Both the position numbers and the translations under genes were made by a program. Under the pieces are notes generated by a model. The model made no database searches, was not told the DNA's origin, and saw only the letters and a program-made list of their open reading frames with translations. From positions 1,860,001-1,924,000 of the forward strand of contig NZ_WIRE01000001.1 of assembly GCF_009601165.1 (NCBI RefSeq): 64,000 nt of DNA, written 5' to 3'. Shown piece by piece: positions 47,641 to 56,774 of the stretch (position 1 is the first letter of the stretch; every line of letters begins with the position of its first letter). The DNA is from Alcanivorax sediminis (GTDB lineage Bacteria > Pseudomonadota > Gammaproteobacteria > Pseudomonadales > Alcanivoracaceae).

Positions 47641-48525
47641 ATGATTCGCGGCAGCATTGTAGCGCTGGTTACCCCAATGCGTGGGGACGGTTCCGTAGAC
47701 TGGGAGCATCTTCGCTCGCTGGTGAACTGGCATGTGGATCAGGGCACTCACGCCATCGTGGCGGTGGGCACCACCGGTGAATCCGCCACTCTGGGCTTCG
47801 AGGAGCACGATAGTGTGGTTCGCGAGGTGGTTGCCATCGTCAACGGGCGTATCCCGGTGATTGCCGGAACGGGCGCCAACAACACCGAAGAAGCCATCCG
47901 CCTGACCCGTGACGCCAAGCGTGACGGTGCCGACGCCTGTCTGCTGGTTACCCCCTACTACAACAAGCCGCCCCAGGAAGGCCTTTACCAGCATTACCTG
48001 GCCATTGCCCGTGCTGTGGACATTCCGCAGATTCTCTACAATGTTCCCGGCCGCACTGCCTGCGATATGTTGCCTGAGACCGTGGAGCGCCTGAGCAAGG
48101 TGCCGAACATCATCGGTATCAAGGAAGCCACGGGCAATCTGGAGCGCGCCCGCGAGATTCGTGAGCGCTGTGGCGATGACTTCATGCTCTATTCCGGTGA
48201 TGATGCAACGGCTTGCGATTTCATCCTTGCCGGCGGTCACGGTGATATATCGGTGACCGCCAATGTGGCGCCCGCGAAGATGGCCGCCATGTGTGAAGCG
48301 GCTCTGGCCGGTGACGCCGACAAGGCCCGTGCATTGAATACGGAACTAGAACCCCTTCATCGTGATCTGTTTATCGAAGCGAATCCGATTCCGGTGAAAT
48401 GGGCATTGTATGAAATGGGCCTGATTGACGCGGGTATCCGGCTGCCGCTGGTGCCGCTGTCTGACGCGGCCCAGCCGCGGCTGCGCGATACCCTGCGCCA
48501 GTGTGGGCTTCTGGAGGCTAAATGA
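47641..48525 (+). CDS. dapA: 4-hydroxy-tetrahydrodipicolinate synthase
   Basis: A 294-residue DapA, the first committed enzyme of lysine/diaminopimelate synthesis, joining pyruvate and aspartate semialdehyde. Schiff-base Lys in [12 protein letters not shown], plus YNVPGRT and GTTGESATL motifs. Followed by a BamC-like gene with a 4-nt overlap, the standard order. Confidence 0.96.
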   Translation: MIRGSIVALVTPMRGDGSVDWEHLRSLVNWHVDQGTHAIVAVGTTGESATLGFEEHDSVVREVVAIVNGRIPVIAGTGANNTEEAIRLTRDAKRDGADACLLVTPYYNKPPQEGLYQHYLAIARAVDIPQILYNVPGRTACDMLPETVERLSKVPNIIGIKEATGNLERAREIRERCGDDFMLYSGDDATACDFILAGGHGDISVTANVAPAKMAAMCEAALAGDADKARALNTELEPLHRDLFIEANPIPVKWALYEMGLIDAGIRLPLVPLSDAAQPRLRDTLRQCGLLEAK

Positions 48526-49178
48526 AGCAAGTGGAAACGACCTCTTCGCGACTCTTTTCGATCCTGAAGAGGCGTTTGCCGGGCAGCCTGGCAATAGTAG
48601 CCATGATCAGTGGTTGCAGCTGGTTGCCCAATAGTAGTCTGAATTATCGTGATGCTGCGGTGACGGATCCGATTCAAGTACCGGAAGGCGGTACGTTCAT
48701 TGGCGAGCAGCCTCTGTATGCCGTGCCGCGGCAGGAAGACCGTCTGATTGGCAGGCAGCCCGATGAAGACAAGTTTGTTCCGCCAAAGGCCCCTCAGTTG
48801 GTGGTGCTGGGCAACGAGCCTGATGATGGTGAAGATACCCCCGCCCCCAAAGGGGAGTCTGTCCGGGCGATTCTGGCTCGCGACGGGAATGGCTATCCGA
48901 TCCTGATGATGTCTACTCGTTATGCATGGGCATGGGAGTATATCGGCACCGCGCTGAAGGAAACCGATCTGAAAGTGACGGACCGGGATCGTGAGGTGGG
49001 CATTTTTTATCTCCGTGTACCCTCACGGTACGAGCTGGACGAGAAAGAAGCCCAGCTCAAGCTCAGTCACACCACCAATGGTATTCAGGTGGCTGTGCTG
49101 AACGAGAAGGGGACGGCCCTGGTGGATAAAACGCCCGGTCTGGCGATTCTTGAGCGCATTTACGAAGAACTGGAATAA
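48522..49178 (+). CDS. bamC: Outer membrane assembly lipoprotein BamC-like
   Basis: A 218-residue lipoprotein with lipobox ISGC. The order dapA-bamC is conserved in gammaproteobacteria and the C-terminal part fits one helix-grip domain. It is about 125 residues shorter than E. coli BamC, so one of the two helix-grip domains seems missing. An N-terminal extended segment (residues 35-110) with many Pro/Asp fits the BamD-binding region. The start overlaps dapA by 4 nt (ATGA). Confidence 0.8.
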   Translation: MKQVETTSSRLFSILKRRLPGSLAIVAMISGCSWLPNSSLNYRDAAVTDPIQVPEGGTFIGEQPLYAVPRQEDRLIGRQPDEDKFVPPKAPQLVVLGNEPDDGEDTPAPKGESVRAILARDGNGYPILMMSTRYAWAWEYIGTALKETDLKVTDRDREVGIFYLRVPSRYELDEKEAQLKLSHTTNGIQVAVLNEKGTALVDKTPGLAILERIYEELE

Positions 49179-49183
49179 CGCCG

Positions 49184-49957
49184 ATGCGTCTTGCCTCGCT
49201 GGGCAGCGGCAGCAAGGGGAATGCCACCCTGATCCAGGCGGACGACACCCTGGTACTGGTGGACTGTGGGTTTACCGTTAGGGAAACCCTGGCCCGGCTT
49301 GCCGAGCGGGGTTTGTCTGTCGACTGTCTCAGCGCCATCCTGGTGACTCACGAGCATGGCGATCATGTGCGCGGGGCAGGGGCGCTGGCGCGCAAGACGG
49401 GGTGCCCGGTGTACAGCACGTTTGGCACGGCCTGTGCTGTGAGAGAAAAGCCGGCGAGTTTTCGCAATGCGAATTGGCAAGAGGTGCGTCCCGGGCGGAG
49501 CTTTCAGCTGGGGGCACTGGAGATATTGCCAGTGCTGGTTCCCCATGATGCCCGTGAGCCTTGCCAGTACCGTTTCTCCTGGCAGGGACGAACCGTTGGT
49601 GTGCTCACCGATTTGGGTTCGGTGACGCCGCATGTGGTGGATGCCTACGGAGAGTGTGATGCTCTGGTGCTGGAGTGCAATCACGATCGGCAGATGCTGG
49701 AAGGTGGCCCCTATCCTGTGTCGTTGAAGCGCCGGGTGGGTGGTATGTTAGGGCACTTAAGCAATGATCAGGCGGCAGCCTTGCTGCGTCAGACCAATGT
49801 GGATCGCTTGCAACATCTGGTGCTTTCACACCTGAGTGAGCAGAACAATACGGCCATGCTGGCGCAGGACGCCATTGAGCGGGTAATGACCTGCGGCCGT
49901 GAACGAATTGGCGTGGCCAGCCAGACCGAAGGGTTTGACTGGCTGCAGATACATTGA
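49184..49957 (+). CDS. MBL-fold metallo-hydrolase (YycJ-like)
   Basis: A 257-residue metallo-beta-lactamase fold protein with LASLGSGSKGNATLIQ at the N-terminus and the metal motif THEHGDHVRGA, then further His residues (LVPHDA, GHLSND, LVLSHLSEQNN). Such proteins are close to YycJ-type exonucleases. It lies between bamC and purC, a frequent arrangement, 5 nt after bamC. Confidence 0.88.
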   Translation: MRLASLGSGSKGNATLIQADDTLVLVDCGFTVRETLARLAERGLSVDCLSAILVTHEHGDHVRGAGALARKTGCPVYSTFGTACAVREKPASFRNANWQEVRPGRSFQLGALEILPVLVPHDAREPCQYRFSWQGRTVGVLTDLGSVTPHVVDAYGECDALVLECNHDRQMLEGGPYPVSLKRRVGGMLGHLSNDQAAALLRQTNVDRLQHLVLSHLSEQNNTAMLAQDAIERVMTCGRERIGVASQTEGFDWLQIH

Positions 49958-49981
49958 TGACCCTTGGTGATAGGTCTTTCC

Positions 49982-50698
49982 ATGGAAAAACGCGACGAGT
50001 TGTATGCTGGCAAAGCGAAGTCTGTATACACCACTGATGATGCAGACCGGCTGGTAATGGTGTTTCGGGACGATACTTCTGCCTTTGATGGCAAGAAGAA
50101 GGAAGCTCTGGCGCGTAAGGGAGCGGTGAACAACCAGTTCAACGCTGCCATTATGGAGAAGCTGAAAGCCGCAGGCATTCCCTGTCACTTCGAGAAGATG
50201 TTGTCCCCCACCGAGTCACTGGTGAAGAAGCTGGACATGATTCCGGTGGAGTGTGTGGTGCGTAATGTTGCTGCGGGCTCCATCTGTCGCCGTCTTGGCG
50301 TGGAGGAGGGGCTGGAGCTGAACCCGCCGACGTTCGAGTTCTTTTTGAAGAACGATGATCTGGGTGATCCCATGGTCAACGACTTCCACATCCGCAGTTT
50401 TGGCTGGGCTACCGACGAGCAGGTGGCCGAAATGAAAGCACTGACCTTCAAGGTCAATGATGTGCTCAAGCAGCTGTTCCTTGATGGCGGTATGCTGCTG
50501 GTAGATTACAAACTGGAATTTGGCGTGTTTAATGGTGAGGTACTGCTGGGCGATGAATTCAGCCCGGACGGTTGCCGCCTGTGGGACAAGGATAGCCGTG
50601 AGAAGCTGGACAAGGACCGTTTCCGCCAGGGGCTAGGCGGCGTGGTTGAAGCCTACGAAGAGGTGGGTCGTCGCTTGGGGATGACCTTCGAATACTGA
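49982..50698 (+). CDS. purC: SAICAR synthase
   Basis: A 238-residue PurC, joining aspartate to CAIR in purine synthesis. Motifs [37 protein letters not shown] and LVDYKLEFG with the family length. ATG 49982 ([14 protein letters not shown]) is preferred; a GTG six codons upstream is in frame. It is followed by a GC-rich hairpin. Confidence 0.96.
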   Translation: MEKRDELYAGKAKSVYTTDDADRLVMVFRDDTSAFDGKKKEALARKGAVNNQFNAAIMEKLKAAGIPCHFEKMLSPTESLVKKLDMIPVECVVRNVAAGSICRRLGVEEGLELNPPTFEFFLKNDDLGDPMVNDFHIRSFGWATDEQVAEMKALTFKVNDVLKQLFLDGGMLLVDYKLEFGVFNGEVLLGDEFSPDGCRLWDKDSREKLDKDRFRQGLGGVVEAYEEVGRRLGMTFEY

Positions 50699-50707
50699 GT
50701 TCAATCG

Positions 50708-50726
50708 CCGGCCTTTGAGGCCGGCA
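50708..50726. terminator. Hairpin after purC
   Basis: GCCGGCC and GGCCGGC form a 7-bp stem with a 5-nt loop 10 nt after the purC stop. There is no T run; partial readthrough into the following small lipoprotein gene is likely. Confidence 0.55.
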
Positions 50727-50751
50727 ATCCGATAATAATAAGGAGCTTATG

Positions 50752-50985
50752 ATGAAAATCGTATTCCGTCTGGCCACTGTGGCCCTGTTGTCCGCTGTAC
50801 TGAGTGGTTGCTTCCTGACCAAGCTTGCGACTACCCCCATGCGTATTGTGGGCGCAGCGGGTTCAGTGGTGGGGGCGGCTCTGTCCATCATTCCTGTTGC
50901 CGGTAATGCGGCAGATGAGGCTCTCGAAAAAGTGGACGGTGCCATCGATACCACTGCTGACAGCATCGACAAGATCCCGCTGTAA
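50752..50985 (+). CDS. Small lipoprotein (DUF6726-like)
   Basis: A 77-residue lipoprotein with lipobox LSGC (Cys about 20) and a Gly/Ala-rich mature segment, similar to small lipoproteins found next to purC. AGGAG is 6 nt before ATG 50752 (and 3 nt before an ATG at 50749). Function unknown; probably envelope located. Confidence 0.75.
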   Translation: MKIVFRLATVALLSAVLSGCFLTKLATTPMRIVGAAGSVVGAALSIIPVAGNAADEALEKVDGAIDTTADSIDKIPL

Positions 50986-51102
50986 CTACCGGCGAGACTC
51001 AAGGGCGGGCGCGAAGGCGCTTGTAATCCCCCGGGGGGTGTGAAAAATATTGACTGCGCCCTCCCGGACGCCCGACATAACAACAAAAAACCGGAGTTCG
51101 CC

Positions 51103-51609
51103 ATGCGTCGCTGGCTTGTTTCTCTTTTTGCCCTGTTGCCGTTTTCCGCCCAGGCGGACGATGCCCTGATTGGTCTGGGTTATCTGAATGGCCTGGTGGG
51201 CGTCAATCTGGAGTGGGCCACCACCCAGAACAGTTTCTTTGTCATGCCTGCCTACTATGTGGACTCATCTGGCCTGGATACCGACGAATTTCGGTGGGCG
51301 GCTGGCTGGCGCCATAAAATGGAGCGCGGCATGATGGATGAGAGCGGTTTCTACACCGGGCTGATGGCCGGAGACTTTGGCGGTGAGCGGCATTATGAGC
51401 GGTTGGGCGCGGGTTTCGAGATTGGTCATCAGTGGGTAAAGCCCTATTCCCGATGGACTGTCAGTGGTGTTATTGGCGCCGTTGAATCCCTTGAGTGTGC
51501 TGAATACAAAGCGGCATTCCGTTGCGACTCTGAAGAAGAGCAGGAGCAGTACGACCTGGATGTGGAGCCTGTCGTCATCCTGGGAATTAGTTACAGCTTC
51601 CGCCGTTAA
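51103..51609 (+). CDS. Putative outer membrane beta-barrel protein
   Basis: A 168-residue exported protein: signal peptide cleaved after SAQA, then alternating hydrophobic/aromatic strands (VGVNLEWA, NSFFVMPAYYV, FYTGLMAGDFGG, RLGAGFEIG), ending in the C-terminal pattern GISYSFRR that resembles a barrel-closing strand. Two Cys near the end (CAEYKAAFRC) could pair. ATG 51103 follows CCGGAG; an upstream start at 51040 would disrupt the signal peptide. Confidence 0.7.
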   Translation: MRRWLVSLFALLPFSAQADDALIGLGYLNGLVGVNLEWATTQNSFFVMPAYYVDSSGLDTDEFRWAAGWRHKMERGMMDESGFYTGLMAGDFGGERHYERLGAGFEIGHQWVKPYSRWTVSGVIGAVESLECAEYKAAFRCDSEEEQEQYDLDVEPVVILGISYSFRR

Positions 51610-51993
51610 CGTCTCTGAAGGCTGGAGTGGCTAGTTCCTCTCCAGTCTGTTCTCTCCTGTAGCGCCCTATCTAGTCTGAGTGCGGGTCCTGTCAGTTGGC
51701 AGGATGTGTGCTCTTGTGTCTCCATGCCCCGTATTCGAGCATCACTTTTGCACAGTCTGGCAACGCTTTTTAACATACGTTCTAACGATGCGCTCTAACT
51801 CATTGATTTGTTGTTGCTGGATTCTAACTTATTGATTTTTATTGGTTTTAACCGTATGGCCATTTTTTCATCACTTTAGTGCCATAACAGGTGTGGCCTA
51901 GGCTGGCGCCGATTCCTGACAGTCTATGCACAGAGTTATCCACAGATATTGTGAGTAACTTTTTTTGCTTAACACGCCTGGAAAATGTTGCTT
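51610..51993. other. AT-rich intergenic region with DnaA box and TCTAAC repeats
   Basis: The region between two convergent genes contains TCTAACTCATTGATTT (51794) and TCTAACTTATTGATTT (51823), a further TCTAAC at 51781, T-rich tracts, and a perfect DnaA box TTATCCACA (51936-51944). No reading frame is credible. Confidence 0.55.
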
Positions 51994-52539
51994 TTACCGC
52001 CGCAACATGGGGAGGGGGCGCCACGGCTGGCTGAGCAGCTGCTGGCCACTGAGCTTGAGCAGCAGGGTGTGAAAACCGGCATTGGGGAATGCTTCCCGGA
52101 TACGTCGAATGCGGGCCGAGGGGAGCCCAAAGCGAAGCAGGCCAAGGCTGACATCAATCCAGTCTGCTCGGCGAAACATCTCTGCCAGGTCCAGGGTGTC
52201 CTGGCTGAAGCGGCTGACCTTGTGATGGTTGAGGATGAGCGCCTCGACAGTAGGCGTCCACTCCAGCAGTCCCTGTTCTTCCAGGTAATGGCCTGCGAGT
52301 CTGGCGGAAGGTTCCAGGTAGTCGAAGGTGCCCGCCAGCCAGATGCCGGCATCATGAAAGAACCCGGCAATGGCAAGCTGTTCCAGTTCCTCATCACTCA
52401 GCGCCCGCTGCGAAGCCACCAGATTTACCACCCGATAGATGTGGTTGCGATAGGCAGTCTGGTCTTTGCCGAAACGTTCGGAGTAGGCGTCAAACAAGGC
52501 TTCGATGCGGGGGTGGCGCTGAATCAGATCGGGTGTCAT
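51994..52539 (-). CDS. HD-domain phosphohydrolase-like protein
   Basis: A 181-residue soluble protein with HD-superfamily metal ligands in order: RNHIYRVVNL (His), FFHDAGIW (His-Asp), LNHHKV (His) and RADWIDV (Asp). Likely a metal-dependent phosphohydrolase; the substrate is unknown. It stands alone, divergent from the GntR gene. Confidence 0.82.
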   Translation of the reverse strand: MTPDLIQRHPRIEALFDAYSERFGKDQTAYRNHIYRVVNLVASQRALSDEELEQLAIAGFFHDAGIWLAGTFDYLEPSARLAGHYLEEQGLLEWTPTVEALILNHHKVSRFSQDTLDLAEMFRRADWIDVSLGLLRFGLPSARIRRIREAFPNAGFHTLLLKLSGQQLLSQPWRPLPMLRR

Positions 52540-52722
52540 TGGTTATCCATTCTGTTTATTACTCATAGTGACGTGGGGTATAAGGGAAATCCACCCCCGT
52601 CGCGCGGATATTGCACCGGGTTGGCAGAACGCTTGTGTCGCCTGTCGCTGTTCATGACGTTAGTGAAGGAAATTGTCACGTCTTGTAGGCAACGCTTGGT
52701 GCGGCAAATCAGTTGTACTATA

Positions 52723-52733
52723 GTCGGACAATA
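52723..52733. promoter_or_regulatory. GntR-type operator candidate
   Basis: GTCGGACAATA lies 35 nt before the GntR-family gene. The same 11 bases recur at 56766-56776, where they extend to the palindrome TTGTC-G-GACAA. The form T-x-GTC-GAC-x-A fits operators of FadR-subfamily regulators. Confidence 0.45.
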
Positions 52734-52767
52734 ATTTCGGCATTGTTCAACAAGCCACGGGGGTCAG

Positions 52768-53466
52768 GTGAGCTTCAAGGCCAAGGAAAGTCTTTCTGAG
52801 CAGATCGCCCAGCATCTGGCTGATCAGATCATTCGCGGCGATATGCTGGCGGGAGATCGTATTCAAGAGTTGCGGGTGGCTGGCGAGCTGGAGGTGAGTC
52901 GGGGCTCTGTGCGTGAGGCGCTGCTGATCCTGCAGCGGCGTCAGCTCATTGATATCCTGCCGCGCCGTGGCGCGGTGGTGAAGGAAATGTCCGAGTCCCA
53001 TGTGCGCAGCCTCTACGAGGTGATGCAGATTCTACTGGGGCTGGTGATTCGCAAGGCCATCAAGGTGGTCCGCGAAGAAGACCTGGATGCCTTCATTGAA
53101 CTGGTGCATGGCCTGCAGGTGGCTGCCGAAGACCGAAACCTGGATGAGTTCTTTAATCTTAGCTTCAGGTTTCTCGAGCACGCCTATCCCTATGCCCGAA
53201 ACCCGTTTGTGGAAGATATTCTCATCAACATGCAGCCGGCCATGCAGCGAGCCTACTTCATGGCGCTACATTTGGAAGCGGACGAGGTGAAGGAGTGCCT
53301 GTCGTTCTTCAAGGCATTGGTGGAAACCATCTTCCGCCGTGATGTACGTTCTGCGCTGGAAATCATCCGTGAGTTTGCCGAGCATCAGTCGGACCTGGTG
53401 GAAGAGTCCATTACCCGGGCCAGGCAGATCGAAACCGCCTGGGGCTCGCGACGGAAAAAGTCGTAA
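52768..53466 (+). CDS. GntR-family (FadR subfamily, FCD) transcriptional regulator
   Basis: A 232-residue regulator: winged helix-turn-helix in residues 10-75 (including QELRVAGELEVSRGSVREAL) and a C-terminal FCD helical domain with Asp/His ligands (LSFRFLEHAYP and EFAEHQSDLVEES). FadR-subfamily proteins sense small organic acids or acyl-CoA. GTG 52768 follows GGGGG. No enzyme gene is adjacent, so the regulon is not evident. Confidence 0.85.
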   Translation: MSFKAKESLSEQIAQHLADQIIRGDMLAGDRIQELRVAGELEVSRGSVREALLILQRRQLIDILPRRGAVVKEMSESHVRSLYEVMQILLGLVIRKAIKVVREEDLDAFIELVHGLQVAAEDRNLDEFFNLSFRFLEHAYPYARNPFVEDILINMQPAMQRAYFMALHLEADEVKECLSFFKALVETIFRRDVRSALEIIREFAEHQSDLVEESITRARQIETAWGSRRKKS

Positions 53467-53483
53467 AGCCAGTGGCTAGGGGG

Positions 53484-53512
53484 TTGCCCTGACCCGGCAA
53501 GCTGCATAGAAT
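53484..53512 (+). promoter_or_regulatory. tRNA-Val promoter
   Basis: TTGCCC (-35, 53484-53489), 17-nt spacer and TAGAAT (-10, 53507-53512), followed by a GC-rich discriminator TGCCACCC typical for stringently controlled stable RNA genes. The tRNA begins 40 nt later. Confidence 0.75.
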
Positions 53513-53552
53513 TGCCACCCTCTTCAGGTCGTTACGGTACCCTGAAGGCTAT

Positions 53553-53629
53553 ACAACCGTAGCTCAGTTGGTTAGAGCACCACCTTGACATGGTGGGGGT
53601 CGGTGGTTCGAATCCACTCGGTTGTACCA
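53553..53629 (+). tRNA. tRNA-Val (anticodon GAC)
   Basis: A 77-nt cloverleaf: acceptor ACAACCG/CGGTTGT, D-arm with AGTTGGTTAGA, anticodon stem CCACC/GGTGG with loop TTGACAT (anticodon GAC), variable GGGTC, T-loop TTCGAAT, and CCA encoded. A promoter precedes it and a terminator follows. Confidence 0.97.
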
Positions 53630-53636
53630 AATTGCT

Positions 53637-53669
53637 AAAGGCCCTGTCGCTATGCGTCAGGGCCTTTTT
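53637..53669 (+). terminator. tRNA-Val terminator
   Basis: AAAGGCCCTG and CAGGGCCTTTTT form a 10-bp stem with an 11-nt loop and a T tail, 8 nt after the tRNA. Confidence 0.9.
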
Positions 53670-53728
53670 GTTTATGGCCTCCCTGCTAGAATCCGGGTTT
53701 ATTCCACATTCGGCTGGTGACGACTTAC

Positions 53729-54199
53729 ATGGACTACCTGGGCCCTGTGCCTGCCCGTCTGGTGCTTTATCTTCCCCATCGCCCTGAAGGTCTGGCGTCG
53801 TTTGCACATGCTCCCTCCGCTCAGGCGGTGATCGCAGCCAATTCCAACCACTGGCGCAAGATCGTGACCTTGCTGGCCAAGGTGGCGTGCCCGGTGGCTG
53901 AAGACTGGCGCAGCTTTCGTGATGATCATTTGTTTGCGCAAACTGCGCTGTGTTTTTCGCCGACATTGAAGACGGGGGACGGCTGGCACTGGGTTGCGGG
54001 TCAGGCCAATCTGCAGCGATTTACGTCGCTGGATCAGGATGCCAGGGGGTTGCCCGAGGATGGTGGCATCGCTGTGGACTGGGCTCGCAGGGTTTTGCTG
54101 TCTCCCTATCCGGACTATCGCCAATTGAGCAATCAGCGCGTCTCCCTGATCCGTGGCGTGTTGGCGCAGGCTGGTTTCTATGACGGGCTGGGTTGCTGA
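53729..54199 (+). CDS. Hypothetical protein upstream of DUF72 gene
   Basis: A 156-residue soluble protein (MDYLGPVPARLVLYLPHRPEG onwards) rich in Trp, His and Pro, without signal peptide. I recognise no named family with certainty. Its stop overlaps the start of the DUF72 gene (TGATG), so they form an operon. GTG 53717 in frame is an alternative start; neither has a strong ribosome site. Confidence 0.7.
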   Translation: MDYLGPVPARLVLYLPHRPEGLASFAHAPSAQAVIAANSNHWRKIVTLLAKVACPVAEDWRSFRDDHLFAQTALCFSPTLKTGDGWHWVAGQANLQRFTSLDQDARGLPEDGGIAVDWARRVLLSPYPDYRQLSNQRVSLIRGVLAQAGFYDGLGC

Positions 54200-55041
54200 T
54201 GCGCCCGTATCGGCTGGGTTGCCCCCAGTGGCAGCATCCGAACTGGAATGGCCGTCTTCCTGATGGGGGAAGCCCGCTGCAGCGTTATGGCCGGGTGTTT
54301 GATTGTGTGGAAGGCAACACCACCTTCTACGCCACGCCGACATCGTCCCAGTGTGAGCAGTGGCGTGCGCAGGTGCACGAGCACTTTCGCTTCCAGTTCA
54401 AGTTTCCCCGCGCGGTGACCCACGACCGTCTCCTTGTCGGTGCGGACGCACTGGTCAGGGAGTTTCTCGACATCATGACGCCGCTCCAGGATGTGATGGG
54501 GCCTTTCCTGCTGCAGCTGCCCGCCGCCTTTGGGCCTGAACATCTGAATGCCCTGTGGGCGTTTCTGGATGACCTGCCCGCGCCGTTGAGCTGTGCCGTG
54601 GAGGTACGTCACCTTGCCTTCTTTGCCAAAGGGGAGGGGGAGCGAATGCTGAATCAGGGGTTACGTGAACGCAACTCGGCGCGGGTCTGTTTCGATAGTC
54701 GCGCGCTGTTCAGTGACACGGCTTCGGATGCGGTGACCGCCGACGCCCAACGTAAAAAACCACAGGTACCCGTACATGTGCTGCCGGTGGAGGCGGATCC
54801 GGTGATCCGCTTTATCGGTCATCCGCAGCTGGAGGCGAATCGGGCCTTTCTGGCTCCCTGGGTCACGCGGGCATCGGAATGGATCGCTGCCGGTCATCGG
54901 CCCTACATGTACATTCACATGCCGGATAACGGTGATGCGCTGGCCCTGGCTGAGCTGTGGCACGAGATGCTGGGGGACGTCATGCCGGATCTGGCGCCAT
55001 TGCCGTTGGTGAAGCAGATGGATCAGCCGGGGTTGTTCTGA
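54199..55041 (+). CDS. DUF72 (YecE-like) protein
   Basis: A 280-residue predicted TIM-barrel protein of DUF72. The opening RLGCPQWQHPNWNG, the VEGNTTFYATPT block and FQFKFPRAVTHDRLL are typical for this group; the function is not established. The start overlaps the preceding stop by 1 nt. Confidence 0.87.
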   Translation: MRPYRLGCPQWQHPNWNGRLPDGGSPLQRYGRVFDCVEGNTTFYATPTSSQCEQWRAQVHEHFRFQFKFPRAVTHDRLLVGADALVREFLDIMTPLQDVMGPFLLQLPAAFGPEHLNALWAFLDDLPAPLSCAVEVRHLAFFAKGEGERMLNQGLRERNSARVCFDSRALFSDTASDAVTADAQRKKPQVPVHVLPVEADPVIRFIGHPQLEANRAFLAPWVTRASEWIAAGHRPYMYIHMPDNGDALALAELWHEMLGDVMPDLAPLPLVKQMDQPGLF

Positions 55042-55199
55042 TAACCCGGTGGCGAGTCACGAGGAGCGAGTTTCGAAAGTCAAAAACTGAGGAAGCGATG
55101 ACGATACCGGGATGGTAATGCGGAGATAGTGCTGATGGAGCGGGAAGCGAATTTTGGAACGGTTTTCGCTTCTCGCTACTCGAAACTCGTCACTGATTT
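55042..55199. repeat. Repeat-bearing intergenic spacer
   Basis: Related inverted segments GCGAGTTTCGA (near 55066) and CTCGAAACTCG (near 55178), plus GAGTCACGAG and its near-inverse, suggest a long imperfect hairpin between the convergent DUF72 and mltF genes. This is a common look of dispersed intergenic repeats in marine gammaproteobacteria. Confidence 0.45.
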
Positions 55200-56603
55200 T
55201 CAGTTCAGGGCGATGCGGGTTTCGTCACGGCGACGGCTGTTCTCTGCCCACACCAGCAGGTCATAGTAGCGACGAATGTGGCGAACATAGACCACTGCCT
55301 GACCACCGCGGGCGTTGCCATACTTGAGCTGGTTGGCGTAGGCAGGCTTCGCCAGCATTGGCAGGCGCTGTTTCACGTCTTGCCAATTGTCCGGGTCGCC
55401 GCCCTGACGCTGGGTCAGGATACGGGCATCCTCCAGGTGACCATACCCCACGTTGTAGGCCGCCAGGGCCATCCAGGTGCGGCTGGGCTCCGGAATACGA
55501 TCCGGGATGCGGGCATGAGTGCGACGCAGATAACCCGCACCGGCCATGATGCTCTGGGTGGGATCAGTACGGTCGCTGATACCCATCTGACGGGCAGTGT
55601 CGTTGGTCAGCATCATCAGGCCCTTCACCCCGGTTGGGGAGATGGCGCCCGGATCCCACAGGGATTCCTGATAGGCCACGGCCGCCAGCAGGCGCCAGTC
55701 AAAGCCGCTTTCTTCGCCGGCCTGACGGAACAATTCTTCGTAACGCGGCAGGCGATCTTCCAGGTGACGCATGAAGCTGCGGGCTGCGTACAGGTTGAAG
55801 TGTTCAACATGTCCGTAGAAGCGATCTTCCAGCTTGGCAGTGGTGCCATCAGCCTTTACCTGGGTCAGGTAGCGCTGGGCAGCCAGATACAGGCTCTGGT
55901 CGTCCTTGGGATTCAGGGCCCAGGCCAGGGGCATGTCGGTGGCCATGGTGTAGTCGGCAATCAGGTCCGGCCACAGGGCGCGTTGCAGGGCGTAGGTGTT
56001 GGAGTTGATGAGGGTGTAGTCCACCTCGCCATCTTCCACCAGGGCCAGCAGCTGCTCCGGAGTGGCTTCTTCCACCTCGATGAATTCCAGCTCCGGGTTT
56101 TCAAGTTGGGCCTTGATCAGCAGCTCCGCATGGCTGGAACCTGCCGGTACCGCCACAACATTGCCTGCCAGTTCGTTCACGTCAGCAATGCGTGGGCTGT
56201 CCAGGCGGCGAACCACCAGGGAATCGACATGCTGATAGGGGGTGGTGAACTGGAGACCTTCACTGCGTTCCGGGGTGTTGACCAGACCGGCAGCGGCAAT
56301 GTCTGCCGTGCCCTTGCGGATCACGTAACGGATATAGGAAAGATCGTCGGACTCGAGAATGCGCAGCTCTACACCCAGGCTGTCGGCAAAGCCCTTGGCC
56401 AGCTCGTATTCCATGCCGGTGTAACCGTGCTGGTCTTCATAGTAGGTAGTATTGGACGGACGAGTAATCACGACCAGCTCGCCACGGGCCATGACCCGCT
56501 CCATGGCGGTTGGCGTGGGGCGCATTGCCAGCATCAGGCCAATCACGCTGAACAATGCCAGCGAGGCCAGGAGATGCTTACTGTGTCGGAAGAACACCGT
56601 CAT
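55200..56603 (-). CDS. mltF: Membrane-bound lytic murein transglycosylase F
   Basis: A 467-residue two-domain protein: N-terminal signal/anchor, a periplasmic solute-binding (SBP_bac_3) domain of about 230 residues, then a C-terminal SLT lytic transglycosylase domain with catalytic Glu in AVAYQESLWDPGAISPTGVKGLM and AAYNVGYGHLEDA. It cleaves peptidoglycan to 1,6-anhydro products; the binding domain regulates activity. Divergent from purL, a conserved neighbourhood. Confidence 0.94.
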   Translation of the reverse strand: MTVFFRHSKHLLASLALFSVIGLMLAMRPTPTAMERVMARGELVVITRPSNTTYYEDQHGYTGMEYELAKGFADSLGVELRILESDDLSYIRYVIRKGTADIAAAGLVNTPERSEGLQFTTPYQHVDSLVVRRLDSPRIADVNELAGNVVAVPAGSSHAELLIKAQLENPELEFIEVEEATPEQLLALVEDGEVDYTLINSNTYALQRALWPDLIADYTMATDMPLAWALNPKDDQSLYLAAQRYLTQVKADGTTAKLEDRFYGHVEHFNLYAARSFMRHLEDRLPRYEELFRQAGEESGFDWRLLAAVAYQESLWDPGAISPTGVKGLMMLTNDTARQMGISDRTDPTQSIMAGAGYLRRTHARIPDRIPEPSRTWMALAAYNVGYGHLEDARILTQRQGGDPDNWQDVKQRLPMLAKPAYANQLKYGNARGGQAVVYVRHIRRYYDLLVWAENSRRRDETRIALN

Positions 56604-56699
56604 CCTTGGGGCTACCTCTGTCAGGTTATCCAGACAGGCCGATACTGCCTTACGTCGACCGGGTGACTCACTCGAGTCCTAGTTCGTTCTCGTCCTATA

Positions 56700-56715
56700 T
56701 GTGATCTATATCACG
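56700..56715. promoter_or_regulatory. CRP-like site between mltF and purL
   Basis: TGTGATCTATATCACG matches TGTGA-N6-TCACA with a single end mismatch. It is about 97 nt from the mltF start and 300 nt from purL. Confidence 0.5.
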
Positions 56716-56763
56716 AAAGACGGCGTGCACTCTATCATTGGCAACCCCCTGATATGTAACCAT

Positions 56764-56774
56764 TTGTCGGACAA
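56764..56774. promoter_or_regulatory. GntR-type palindrome shared with 52723
   Basis: TTGTC-G-GACAA is a perfect 11-bp odd palindrome followed by TA, sharing GTCGGACAATA with the site before the GntR-family gene. Confidence 0.4.

Noticed and set aside
51936..51944. Chromosomal replication origin at the DnaA box
   Set aside because: Only one box, and no dnaA, dnaN, gidA or parAB genes nearby.
53553..53629. tRNA-Val as an integration site for a mobile island
   Set aside because: No integrase gene and no duplicated tRNA 3' end were seen nearby; the flanks are ordinary core genes.
55278..56666. 462-codon frame opposite mltF
   Set aside because: mltF is complete with signal peptide and catalytic motif on the minus strand; the plus frame is a shadow.
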